This document shows, piece after piece, positions 55,430 to 63,214 of a DNA stretch of 63,214 nucleotides (positions within the stretch are counted from its first letter, which is position 1; each line of letters starts with the position of its first letter). The position numbers were made by a program, and so were the translations under genes. The DNA is from Kushneria avicenniae (lineage in GTDB: Bacteria; Pseudomonadota; Gammaproteobacteria; Pseudomonadales; Halomonadaceae), in contig NZ_FOLY01000010.1 in the NCBI RefSeq assembly GCF_900112585.1, positions 1-63,214 of the forward strand, written 5' to 3'. The notes below the pieces were generated by a model. The model searched no databases. It had not been told where the DNA came from and was given only the letters and a program-made list of their open reading frames with translations.

Positions 55430-56632
55430 GTGCAAAAGAAATCCCCGTTCACCCTTTCTCGTATCAACTGGCCACTGCTCGCCCTCGGGCTTGGCGCCTT
55501 CGGCATTGGCACTACAGAATTTGCACCCATGGGGCTACTCCCCGTCATCGCTGATGGCGTGAATGTGTCCATCCCTACCGCTGGTACGCTGGTGACCGCT
55601 TACGCCATTGGCGTCATGATTGGCGCCCCCGTCATCACCCTGATGCTGAGCCGGTTCACAAGGCGGACGTCGTTGATGCTGCTCATGGGCATCTTCATTC
55701 TGGGCAACCTGCTGTCTGCGATGGCACCAGGCTATGGCACGCTACTGGTCGCGCGTGTGATTACCAGCCTGTCGCAGGGGGCTTTTTTCGGATTCGGCGC
55801 AGTGGTCGCCACAAAGGTCGTTCCCGTAGACAAACAGGCCAGTGCGGTTGCCACCATGTTCATGGGACTCAGCATTGCCAATATTGGCGGTGTCCCCGCG
55901 GCGGCCTGGATCGGCCAGCATATCGGCTGGCGTGAAGCCTTTGGCGGTACGGCCGTACTGGGCCTGCTCGCGCTGACAGGGTTGGCTTTGGCCCTGCCAC
56001 GGGGTGAACAAGGCCAGCGGCCGGACGTCGCGCGAGAATTAAGTGCCCTGTGGCGACTGGATATGCTGGTGGCCATGTCTCTCACGGTCCTTTTCGCCGC
56101 CGCTTTTTTCACGCTGTATACCTACGTTGCCCCGCTGCTACAGAACCTGACCGGCGTGTCGGATAATTTCATCACGCTGGCGCTGGTGCTGATCGGCCTC
56201 GGGCTGACGCTGGGTAACTGGCTTGGCGGACGTCTGGCGGATTGGTCACTGGATGGCGGCACCGCCATCGGCCTTGTCGCACTGGCCGCTGCCATGCTGT
56301 TCATGCCGCTCATGGCGGCCACCCCGATCGGTGCTGCCATCGGCCTGGTCCTCTGGGCCGTTGCCGCCTTCATCATCGTGCCGCCCTTGCAGGTGCGTGC
56401 CATGCGCGCTGCTGCAGAGGCCCCCAGTCTGGCCGCCGCCATCAATATTGCCGGTTTCAATCTGGGCAATGCGATCGGGGCCAGCGCCGGTGGCGGTGCA
56501 CTCGGCCTTGGCCTCGGCTACAGCGCCATCCCGATGACAGGCGCCATACTCGCCCTTGTCGCACTAGTGATTCTGTGGCTGAGCCGCTTGACTCGCAATA
56601 CAACCGGGTCGGCCCCCAGCGCTGCCGTTTGA
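55430..56632 (+). CDS. MFS transporter (DHA1 drug/sugar efflux type)
   Basis: A 400-residue major facilitator with twelve helices. The opening LGLGAFGIGTTEFAPMGLLP and the motif VTAYAIGVMIGAPVITLMLS are typical of the AraJ/YdhP DHA1 subgroup. The family motif A after helix 2 appears as LSRFTRRTSLML. It starts with GTG at 55430. These transporters usually export sugars, arabinose-like compounds or drugs; substrate unknown. It is a single gene on plus. Confidence 0.9.
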   Translation: MQKKSPFTLSRINWPLLALGLGAFGIGTTEFAPMGLLPVIADGVNVSIPTAGTLVTAYAIGVMIGAPVITLMLSRFTRRTSLMLLMGIFILGNLLSAMAPGYGTLLVARVITSLSQGAFFGFGAVVATKVVPVDKQASAVATMFMGLSIANIGGVPAAAWIGQHIGWREAFGGTAVLGLLALTGLALALPRGEQGQRPDVARELSALWRLDMLVAMSLTVLFAAAFFTLYTYVAPLLQNLTGVSDNFITLALVLIGLGLTLGNWLGGRLADWSLDGGTAIGLVALAAAMLFMPLMAATPIGAAIGLVLWAVAAFIIVPPLQVRAMRAAAEAPSLAAAINIAGFNLGNAIGASAGGGALGLGLGYSAIPMTGAILALVALVILWLSRLTRNTTGSAPSAAV

Positions 56633-56685
56633 TTCCGGATACTCGAGAGAAACCGGTCATGGTGGAGGCCTCTTCATCAGCAGGG

Positions 56686-56907
56686 TTATTGAGCAGGGCC
56701 ATCGCCTTCCGGTATGGCCTTGAATAATCCGACAAGGTCAGCCTGCTCGATACCCGGATGCTCATGAGCGGCGCAAGGCACTGAGTATTGCGGTCTTGTC
56801 AGCTCGGGCAGTGTCTTCATTCTCTGCCAGCCTTCTTCGGCTTCTTCGCACGCCTTATATGCAGAAACGGACACGGCGTCGTCATGGACTTCATGGCGTG
56901 TTGCCAT
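56686..56907 (-). CDS. small protein, paralogue of the gene at 49326
   Basis: A 73-residue protein starting [17 protein letters not shown] with the motif [11 protein letters not shown], which it shares with the 68-residue protein encoded at 49326-49532. It lacks the central segment of that relative and has its own C-terminal extension ([20 protein letters not shown]). A GGGAAG precedes the ATG. No known domain; function unknown. Confidence 0.6.
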   Translation of the reverse strand: MATRHEVHDDAVSVSAYKACEEAEEGWQRMKTLPELTRPQYSVPCAAHEHPGIEQADLVGLFKAIPEGDGPAQ

Positions 56908-57049
56908 GTCTTTTCTTCCCGCTCGATTAATCCCCTTGCCTTATCCCCTTGTCGGGGTTCCCGCATTAAGTCATTTGCATATACTCGCTTTGAAACCGGC
57001 AGGATGGTTTCACCATGTCCCGTGTAAAGACGAAAGCGGAGGAACAACG

Positions 57050-58072
57050 ATGAGAACCATGAAAGCAGCTGTTGTCCCAGCGTTCAAAGCGCGTCTGGAC
57101 ATTCGCGAAGTTCCGGTTCCCGAGCCCGGCCCCGGTCAGGTACTGATGCGGGTACAGGCCTCGGGCGTCTGCCATACCGACCTTCACGCCGTGGAAGGTG
57201 ACTGGCCGGTGAAACCACAGCCCCCCTTTATTCCCGGGCATGAAGGCGTCGGATTTGTCGATGCCATCGGCGCCGGCGTCAAACATCTCAAGGAAGGCGA
57301 TCGCATCGGCGTGCCCTGGCTCTATGATGCCTGCGGCCACTGCGAGCACTGTCTGGGCGGCTGGGAGACGCTGTGTGAATCGCAGCACAACACCGGCTAC
57401 AGCGTGGATGGCGGCTATGCCGACTACGTGCTGGCCGATGCCAACTATGTCGGCCATTTGCCCGACAACAGCGACTTCGTGGAAATCGCCCCGATCCTCT
57501 GCGCCGGCGTGACCGTCTACAAGGGCCTCAAGATGAGCGAGGTCAAGCCCGGCCAATGGGTCGCGATCTCCGGCATCGGCGGTCTGGGCCATCTGGCCGT
57601 GCAGTATGCCCGCGCCATGGGCATGCGCGTCATCGCCATCGATGTCTCCGAGGACAAGCTGCAACTGGCCGAACGGTTGGGCGCAGAACTCACCGTGAAC
57701 GCCCGCGAGCAGGACCCCGTCAAAATCATCAGGGAGAGCATCGGTGGCGCCCATGGCGCGCTGGTCACTGCGGTATCGGAAAGCGCCTTCAGCCAGGCAC
57801 TGAACCTGGTCCGCCGCGGCGGCACCATCTCGCTGAATGGCCTGCCGCCCGGCAGGTTCGACCTCTCCATTTTCGACATGGTGCTCAACGGCATTACCGT
57901 GCGCGGCTCCATTGTCGGCACACGGCTGGATTTGCAGGAATCACTGGAACTGGCCGGCGACGGCCGCGTACGCGCCACCGTGAGCAGTGACCGGCTGGAA
58001 AACATCAACGAGATCTTCGATCGCATGCGTCAGGGGCAAATCGAAGGCCGTGTGATGCTGGATATGCAGTAG
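57050..58072 (+). CDS. adhP: alcohol dehydrogenase AdhP (zinc-dependent, propanol-preferring)
   Basis: A 340-residue medium-chain alcohol dehydrogenase. Zinc ligands are in [16 protein letters not shown] and IPGHEGVG (catalytic) and [15 protein letters not shown] (structural). The NAD site [18 protein letters not shown] lies near 173. Length and the [17 protein letters not shown] segment fit AdhP, which oxidises ethanol/propanol or reduces short aldehydes. GGAGG at 57038-57042 supports the start at 57050 over an upstream frame to 56906. A terminator follows. Confidence 0.95.
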   Translation: MRTMKAAVVPAFKARLDIREVPVPEPGPGQVLMRVQASGVCHTDLHAVEGDWPVKPQPPFIPGHEGVGFVDAIGAGVKHLKEGDRIGVPWLYDACGHCEHCLGGWETLCESQHNTGYSVDGGYADYVLADANYVGHLPDNSDFVEIAPILCAGVTVYKGLKMSEVKPGQWVAISGIGGLGHLAVQYARAMGMRVIAIDVSEDKLQLAERLGAELTVNAREQDPVKIIRESIGGAHGALVTAVSESAFSQALNLVRRGGTISLNGLPPGRFDLSIFDMVLNGITVRGSIVGTRLDLQESLELAGDGRVRATVSSDRLENINEIFDRMRQGQIEGRVMLDMQ

Positions 58073-58094
58073 CCTGAAAGGGTGGAAGCCAATG

Positions 58095-58125
58095 AACCGG
58101 GGCTGCGAGAGCGGCCTCGGTTTTT
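58095..58125 (+). terminator. terminator of adhP
   Basis: A 9-bp stem (58095-58103 with 58114-58122, one G-T wobble), 10-nt loop and T-run, 22 bases after the stop. Confidence 0.82.
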
Positions 58126-58271
58126 GCTTCAGATGTGAAACGCCTTCTGAATCGTTTTGATCTTTGCGATTTTGAGTGGCAACACTGGCAGAATATCGAT
58201 CAGGGCATCGCTCGTAATTGCAATCAGCCGGCCACCATCAGGGACCGGCCATCATCAGGGAGTCGCACTTC

Positions 58272-58907
58272 ATGGCACTGGCGGTCTGGTTGACCTACCT
58301 CGGCGTGATTGCCGCGCTGATCTTATTTCCCGGGCCGAGTGCTCTGCTCTGCATGAGCCACGGGCTGCGCTATGGCCGCCGGCGCGCACTGGCGACGGTA
58401 GTGGGCGGCGCACTGGCCGCACTGGTGCTGATGACGCTGTCGTCCCTGGGGCTGGGGGCGATTCTGGCCACTTCGGAAACGGCCTTTATCGTGCTGAAGG
58501 CCGTGGGGGCGGCCTATCTGATCTACCTTGGCGTGCAGGCGTGGCGAACCCCTGCCGAGCCGATGGCCACACCGGCGGCAACCCGGAAGGTCATGGCAGG
58601 TATTCATGCCACTCGGCGACTGTTCATCAAGGGCCTTACCATAGGCCTCAGCAACCCGAAGGATCTGCTGTTTTTCGCTGCACTGTTCCCCAACTTCATC
58701 GACCCGGGTCAACCACAGTGGTCGCAGTTCGTCATACTGGCACTGACATGGCTTGTGGTGGATCTGGCCGCGATGACCACCTACGTTTGCGTTGGCTCAA
58801 CGGTCAGCCGGTGGTTCGGCACGCGGCGACGCGTAAAGCTCTTTAACCGCGCTTCCGGGAGCCTGTTCGTGGCAGCCGGCGGCGCGCTGGCCTCATCACA
58901 TCGATAG
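58272..58907 (+). CDS. LysE/RhtB family amino-acid exporter
   Basis: A 211-residue membrane exporter with about six helices. LTYLGVIAALILFPGPSALL near residues 7-26 carries the family FPGP motif, and GLTIGLSNPKDLLFFAALFP near 122-141 is the second signature. The family exports homoserine, threonine, lysine or related compounds. It ends 22 bases before the preferred start of the racemase homologue, so the two are one transcript, hinting at a shared amino-acid substrate. Confidence 0.92.
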   Translation: MALAVWLTYLGVIAALILFPGPSALLCMSHGLRYGRRRALATVVGGALAALVLMTLSSLGLGAILATSETAFIVLKAVGAAYLIYLGVQAWRTPAEPMATPAATRKVMAGIHATRRLFIKGLTIGLSNPKDLLFFAALFPNFIDPGQPQWSQFVILALTWLVVDLAAMTTYVCVGSTVSRWFGTRRRVKLFNRASGSLFVAAGGALASSHR

Positions 58908-58917
58908 GTTGCGACGG

Positions 58918-58947
58918 GAATCTCGTCATATGGAATCTCGTCACATG
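58918..58947 (+). repeat. 15-nt tandem duplication spanning alternative starts
   Basis: GAATCTCGTCATATG followed by GAATCTCGTCACATG (one mismatch). Each unit brings a purine-rich stretch and an in-frame ATG, giving the racemase homologue two start codons (58930 and 58945). Confidence 0.8.
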
Positions 58948-59751
58948 GAGTCACAGGGCCTTCATCGACCGATCGCCGTGTTTGATGCCGGCATCGGTAG
59001 CTATGCCATCGTGGCGGAAATACAGCGGCGCCTGCCCCATCAGGACGTGCTCTATTTCGCGGATCGTGCCAGTTTTCCCTACGGCACCAAGACGCCGGAG
59101 ACGCTGGCCCGGATCATGACGCAGACATTGCGCCTGCTGGAAACCTTTGAGCCCTCGGCGATCGTCATGGCCTCCAACGCGCCCTCGATCACCGTGCTGG
59201 AAGAGGTACGCCCCATGACCCGGGTGCCGATCTTCGGTGTCTTTCCACCGTTGCAGGAGGCGCTGGCGAGCTCGACAAGCCACACGGTCGGGATCATGGG
59301 CGTCGAGTCCCTGATAGAGAGCGAGATGCTGCGCGCATTCGTGGCCCGCCACGATCTCAAGGGCGCCCATGTCGAACGGATCAATGCTTCAAGCATGGTC
59401 GAACTGGTCGAGAGCGGCAGGTTCCTGTTTGACCTGCAGGAGACCCAGCAAAGGGTCAACGATTTTACAGCCGCCCTCTTCCAGCGCGCGCCCGATATCG
59501 ACGTTCTCACGCTTTCAAGCACTCACCTGCCCTGGCTCAAGGCGTTTTTCGAACGCGCACGGCCTCAGTGTCGCTTCCTGGACCCCGCCGAAAGCGTCGT
59601 CGCCGGTCTGGGAAACGGCACGCCAGGCCACGGCAGGATTCGAACGCTGGTGACAGAAGACGCGCGCTATTCGGTCAGCGATTTTCGCCGCATGCTGGAT
59701 CGCCTTGGCGTGGCCCTGACGCTTGAGGTCGTGGAAGCCCCCTCCCCGTGA
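58930..59751 (+). CDS. glutamate/aspartate racemase family protein lacking both catalytic cysteines
   Basis: A 273-residue MurI-like protein. The N-terminus IAVFDAGIGSYAIVAEIQRR keeps the Asp of the family; YFADRASFPYGTKTPE matches the substrate loop. At the first catalytic site the protein reads VMASNAPSI where MurI has A-C-N-T (Ser codon at 59173-59175). At the second it reads LSSTHLPWL where MurI has G-C-T-H (Ser codon at 59518-59520). Both active-site cysteines are thus serine while the surrounding Asn, Thr and His remain. It is unlikely to be a standard racemase. TTG 58909 and ATG 58945 are alternative starts. It sits directly after a RhtB exporter. Confidence 0.85.
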   Translation: MESRHMESQGLHRPIAVFDAGIGSYAIVAEIQRRLPHQDVLYFADRASFPYGTKTPETLARIMTQTLRLLETFEPSAIVMASNAPSITVLEEVRPMTRVPIFGVFPPLQEALASSTSHTVGIMGVESLIESEMLRAFVARHDLKGAHVERINASSMVELVESGRFLFDLQETQQRVNDFTAALFQRAPDIDVLTLSSTHLPWLKAFFERARPQCRFLDPAESVVAGLGNGTPGHGRIRTLVTEDARYSVSDFRRMLDRLGVALTLEVVEAPSP

Positions 59752-59893
59752 CCTCGGGCAGACCCGCTTATCGCTGACGAGGTAGCGTCCGGTGTCACGG
59801 CCCCTTCCAGCAAGGCCACCGCCATGGCCGGGTGCTACTTTCCTCCACCGTCCCGGGCTATGCTGGGCGTTTCCGTGATCAAGGACCCCTCAC

Positions 59894-60787
59894 ATGCCGC
59901 TGATGGATCGACGCCGTCTGCTTTGCGCTGCCTCACTACTGCCGCTGGCCACACTAACGCTGCCTGCCCTGGCCAGAACCGCTGCCACACCCGACCCAAA
60001 AGCCGTTCAGCGCAAGCTTCAGGCGCTGGAAGAGCAGCACGGCGGCCGGCTGGGGGTGGCCCTCATGAATGTGGGCACAGGCGCGGTGGTCAGCCATCGC
60101 GGCGACGAACGCTTTCTGTTCAACAGCACGGGCAAGGTCTTCATGGCGGCGGCCGTGCTGGCGCGGGTCGACAGCGGCGAGGAGTCGCTGGATCGGCGGC
60201 TCGAGATCAAGGCGTCGGACATTGGCGAATGGGCGCCCGTCACCGAGCCACACGTCGGAGGCCCCGGCATGACGCTGGCCGAACTCTGCCAGGCGGCCAT
60301 GGCCTGGAGTGACAACACCGCCGCCAACAAGCTGATCGAGAGCGTCGGCGGCCCGGAGCCTATCACCGCGTACCTGCGCCGCATTGGCGACGACACCACA
60401 CGGCTCGACCGCTGGGAACCCGAACTCAACACGCACGATCATGAGGGTGACGAGCGCGACACCACCACCCCGCTCGCGATGATGCAGACGCTTCGAACCC
60501 TGCTATTGGGCGATGCCCTTTCCCCCTCCTCGCGCCATCAGCTGGCGGCCTGGATGATCGAAGGCAAAACTGGCGATGCCCGTCTGCGCGCGGGCATGCC
60601 CCCCGGCTGGCTGATCGGTGAGAAGACCGGCACCAATAGCGTCGGCAACGCCAATGATGTCGGCATTGCCTGGCCGGCCGATCGCGGTGCGGTAATTGCC
60701 GTGGCCTACACCTGGCTGCCAAAGGCCAGCAAGACACAGCGCGACGAGGTCATCGCGGAGATCGGCCGGCTGGCCGCCAGCGTGTAG
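59894..60787 (+). CDS. class A beta-lactamase (Tat-exported)
   Basis: A 297-residue serine beta-lactamase. All class A elements are present: STGK (Ser78-Lys81), SDN (139-141), EPELN (the general-base Glu175 to Asn179) and KTG (244-246). The signal DRRRLLCAASLLPLATLTLP has an RRR start resembling Tat signals, followed by AxA. AAGGA lies 8 bases before the ATG. It appears to be a chromosomal, environment-type enzyme: no integron, transposon or LysR regulator is next to it. The spectrum cannot be predicted by eye. Confidence 0.95.
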   Translation: MPLMDRRRLLCAASLLPLATLTLPALARTAATPDPKAVQRKLQALEEQHGGRLGVALMNVGTGAVVSHRGDERFLFNSTGKVFMAAAVLARVDSGEESLDRRLEIKASDIGEWAPVTEPHVGGPGMTLAELCQAAMAWSDNTAANKLIESVGGPEPITAYLRRIGDDTTRLDRWEPELNTHDHEGDERDTTTPLAMMQTLRTLLLGDALSPSSRHQLAAWMIEGKTGDARLRAGMPPGWLIGEKTGTNSVGNANDVGIAWPADRGAVIAVAYTWLPKASKTQRDEVIAEIGRLAASV

Positions 60788-60917
60788 GCCGTCTCCACAA
60801 TGCTCTGCGCCGAAATCCTTTTTAAACTCGCCTCTTGACCTCAAGGGTACTTGACGTCGCACTGTCGCTCCCGTTTATCGATCAAGCATTATCTGATGTA
60901 CAAACGGGAGCGCTGTC

Positions 60918-62120
60918 ATGAAGCCTGTATTCCTGGTGTGTCGCGGCCTTGTGGGCACGTGTGTGCTAACGATGTTGATTGGACTCAACCTGCGGCCCTC
61001 GATGGCAGCCATCGGCCCTGTCGTGGAATCCATTCGTCATGATGTCCCCCTGAGCTTCAGGCAGATTTCCCTGCTCACGACCCTGCCGGTGATCGCCATG
61101 GGGCTGGGCTGCTTTGCCAGTGGCGCACTTGTCAGGCGGCTCGGGATGAGTGGCGTGATCACTCTGGCACTGACCACCATTGCGGCCTCTGATGCCCTGC
61201 ACTGGCTGGGGCTGGGCTTTGCCGGACTATAGATCGCGGCAATGGGCGCCGGTATCGGTATTGCCTTTATTCAGGCCATCCTGCCCGGTTTTATCAAACA
61301 CGTTGCCAGAGACAACACGTCTCTGGTCATGGGCATATATGTCGCCGCCATCATGGCGGGCGCGGCACTCTCTGCCTCCATGGTTCCCTTTATCAGCCGT
61401 TTACTGGGCTGGCAGACCGGACTGGCCTCATGGAGTCTGCTCGCGCTCATGGCTCTGGTGGTCTGGCACTACCGCGATCGAACGCTTGCGACGCCATTGC
61501 ATGATCAAGACCGGCAGCTCTCCTTTCGCCAGATGGCAACGGTGCCGAGGTTCTGGACTCTGGCCGCTTTCTTCGGCCTGGGCACCGCCGGATACACCTG
61601 TCTGCTCGCATGGCTGCCACCCACCTTCGTGACGCTGGGGTGGTCGGAATTTCGGGCCGGATTCATGTTGAGCTGGATGAGCCTCATTGAGGTCATGGCC
61701 GCGCTCGCATTCCCCGCCCTGTCTCAGCACATGAATGACCGACGCCCCATTCTGGTCCTCGTGCTTCTGCTGTCATTCACGGGCTTTGTCCTGTTGAGTC
61801 AATGGCCTGTCACCACCGCCTGGCTATCCACGGCCCTGCTCGGCCTGGGGATCGGCGGCCTTTTTCCCATGAGCCTACTGGTCACCATGGATCATTTCGA
61901 TGATTCGATCGCGGCAGGTCAATTGACCGCCCGGGTACAGGGCATCGGATACCTGATGGCCTCGATATCACCGCTCGTGGCGGGCATCATGAAAGACACG
62001 CTCGGCGGGTTTGAGCAGGCATGGCTACTATTGGCCATCGTATTTCTGGGCCTGCTCTTTTTGAGCCTCACATTCAATCACGCTGAAATTACCCGACCCA
62101 TGCAGACGGCATCCCTTTAA
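60918..62120 (+). pseudogene. MFS transporter of CynX/NimT type, interrupted by in-frame TAG
   Basis: A 400-codon frame stays open on both sides of a single TAG at 61230-61232. The first part (104 codons) begins LIGLNLRPSMAAIGPVVESI, the CynX/NimT start. The second continues IAAMGAGIGIAFIQAILPGF and runs to a natural end with PLVAGIMKDTLGG. No frameshift is needed: removing the TAG restores a normal twelve-helix protein of standard length. A CAG-to-TAG change is the simplest cause. It is a probable recent pseudogene, unless TAG is read through. Confidence 0.88.
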
Positions 62121-62215
62121 CTGCCAGTGCCCCGGCAGGGCCAATGTTCGTCACCCGGCCAGGGCTGGCATGGGGTCAATCGACAGGAACGATAAAACGC
62201 CAGGAGGCTGGTCCC

Positions 62216-62718
62216 ATGGAAGACTCCCTTAACAACGAGGAAGGCAAGGCGCTGCTTTTCCGCTACGCCACCAGAGAAGATTTGCCTGCCATCGTGGCGC
62301 TGCTGGCGGACGATGAAAAAGGAAAAACGCGTGAGCAGTATTGCGATCCCCTGCCTTCGGCTTACAGCGATGCCTTTGACGCCATGGAAAGCCAGAGCAC
62401 CGACTGCATTGCCCAATCGGTATCTTCTGTCCTGTGACGGGAACGACATTGTCGGTGGCTTACAGCTCACCATGATTGCCGGCCTGTCACGGCGGGGCCA
62501 GTTGAGAGCGCAGATTGAAGGCGTCAGGATTGCTTCACATGCCAGAGGCCAGGGGATTGATTGGCGAAAGACTCATCCAGCGGGCCATTTCCATTGCAAA
62601 AGAGCATGGCGCCGCCCTGCTCCAGTTCACGACAGATAAAACACGCCCGGATACCCACCGCTTCTACGAACGGCTGGGATTCATCGCGAGTCATGAGGGC
62701 ATGAAGATGGCGCTATAA
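62216..62718 (+). pseudogene. GNAT family N-acetyltransferase with two frameshifts
   Basis: Three reading frames in turn encode one acetyltransferase. First comes LLFRYATREDLPAIVALLAD from 62216. After a shift near 62410-62440, CDGNDIVGGLQLTMIAGLSR and the acetyl-CoA site IEGVRIASHARGQG follow. After a second shift near 62556, IGERLIQRAISIAKEHGAAL and FYERLGFIASHEGMKM follow. The second shift coincides with a GATTGATT duplication; deleting one GATT restores the frame. Each shift is of the +1 type. The gene appears inactivated, though assembly errors should be excluded. Confidence 0.85.
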
Positions 62719-62747
62719 AACGCACTTTTGAAATCAAGTGCGTTTTT
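62717..62747 (+). terminator. terminator after the acetyltransferase pseudogene
   Basis: A perfect 11-bp stem (62717-62727 with 62736-62746), 8-nt loop and T-run; it starts within the stop codon. Confidence 0.85.
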
Positions 62748-63094
62748 GGACGTCATGCCGTTCATGAAGCCACAACAGCGATTCTGGCGATGGCCCAGAG
62801 GCCTGATTGCGGCTTGTTGACTGAAGCACTCAAGGAGTTAGATGAGTGGAAAGTTCATTGAACGAGGCAGGACTATAAAAACCATATAAGTAATTGATAT
62901 TTAAGTATTAAATATATACTCAAACAGATTTATATACCATTGGGTATACCATGGGATGCCTTTGGAGAACCATACTTTTCCCTATGCGATAGTTGGCCTC
63001 AAGGCAGCTTACGGCCAAAAGCGGTCGTTGATACTTCGCTGATATTAACGCTGCAAACACTGGCGCAGCATTGCTGCGTCCGAGTGATTTGACT
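62748..63094. other. gene-poor A/T-rich segment before the insertion sequence
   Basis: About 350 bases without a supported gene. A good ribosome site (AAGGAG near 62831) precedes a 14-codon frame at 62841 that soon stops, possibly a gene remnant. The stretch 62880-62960 is very A/T-rich. Confidence 0.45.
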
Positions 63095-63214
63095 TGTTAG
63101 GCTGACTACCTGACCTAGGTGTATGGTCCCGGAGTGTAGTGGTTTATGGTATGACTCACTAACGGAGGAGGATCCATGGCTCAGATACTTCACCAACGCG
63201 CCACGACCACGCAC
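63095..63214 (+). mobile_element. left end of an IS481-type insertion sequence (cut by window edge)
   Basis: TGTTAGGCTGACTACCTGAC at 63095 has the TGT start of IS481 terminal repeats, about 80 bases before the transposase start, as in this family. The right end is outside the window, so neither the inverted repeat nor the target duplication can be checked. Confidence 0.65.
63176..63214 (+). CDS. IS481-type transposase, N-terminal fragment (window edge)
   Basis: Only the first 13 residues are visible, MAQILHQRATTTH, which resembles the N-terminus of IS481 transposases (M-x-x-LH-x2-A-TTT). A strong ribosome site (GGAGGAGG) lies 4-11 bases upstream. The helix-turn-helix and DDE domains lie beyond the edge, so the call depends on a short match and on the adjacent terminal repeat. 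Confidence 0.65.
   Translation, partial: MAQILHQRATTTH

Overview
The window looks like a chromosomal segment of a moderately halophilic gammaproteobacterium, most likely in the Halomonadaceae (Halomonas/Kushneria type). This is an inference from an MvaT-type nucleoid protein, a gamma-type gene repertoire, acidic protein composition and a generally GC-rich sequence; no rRNA is present to confirm it. Nothing suggests a phage or a plasmid. One insertion sequence starts at the right edge.

Left region (1-10.2 kb): an exopolysaccharide operon on the minus strand. It is read from an outer-membrane export lipoprotein (wza), through a Wzz/BY-kinase co-polymerase (wzc) and a polyprenyl-phosphate sugar-1-phosphate transferase, to an A/T-rich block with two glycosyltransferases and an EpsG-like polymerase, then a further glycosyltransferase. 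The leader of wza carries an exact 12-nt ops element (recruitment site of the antiterminator RfaH) and a long hairpin. Beside it lies mvaT, a silencer of A/T-rich DNA.

10.9-23.2 kb: housekeeping genes. These are dinB (with a LexA-like box), purU, an RNase J, a small H-NS-like protein with an AT-hook, a tightly overlapping molybdenum-cofactor operon (upp-mobA-mobB-moeA-moaC/D-moaE-moaA) in which MoaC and MoaD are fused into one protein, and purine salvage, DNA repair and riboflavin genes (apt, gpt, ung, ribE).

23.4-34 kb: methionine import (metNIQ) followed by a free methionine-R-sulfoxide reductase; two identical tRNA-Val(GAC) genes; the glycerol regulon (glpF-glpK, glpR, glpD, with two GlpR-type palindromes before glpD); and fumC.

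33.9-48 kb: accessory metabolism. It holds an AttM/BlcC-type lactonase with an alcohol dehydrogenase, a seven-gene operon with a TRAP transporter, an IclR regulator and three different hydroxyacid/ketoacid reductases, a TspO/carboxylesterase pair, a lipoprotein, and a TetR-EamA efflux pair with a perfect 30-bp operator.

48-63.2 kb: stress and periplasmic functions. These include a DJ-1 family protein, a 52-aa metallothionein, two small acidic paralogues, a PQQ glucose dehydrogenase with a lipoprotein gluconolactonase, a Tat-exported hydrolase with a Cys nucleophile, an MFS pump, AdhP, a RhtB exporter, a glutamate-racemase homologue with both catalytic cysteines replaced by serine, and a class A beta-lactamase. 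The last 2.3 kb is decaying: an MFS gene with an in-frame TAG, an acetyltransferase gene with two frameshifts, then the left end of an IS481-type element.
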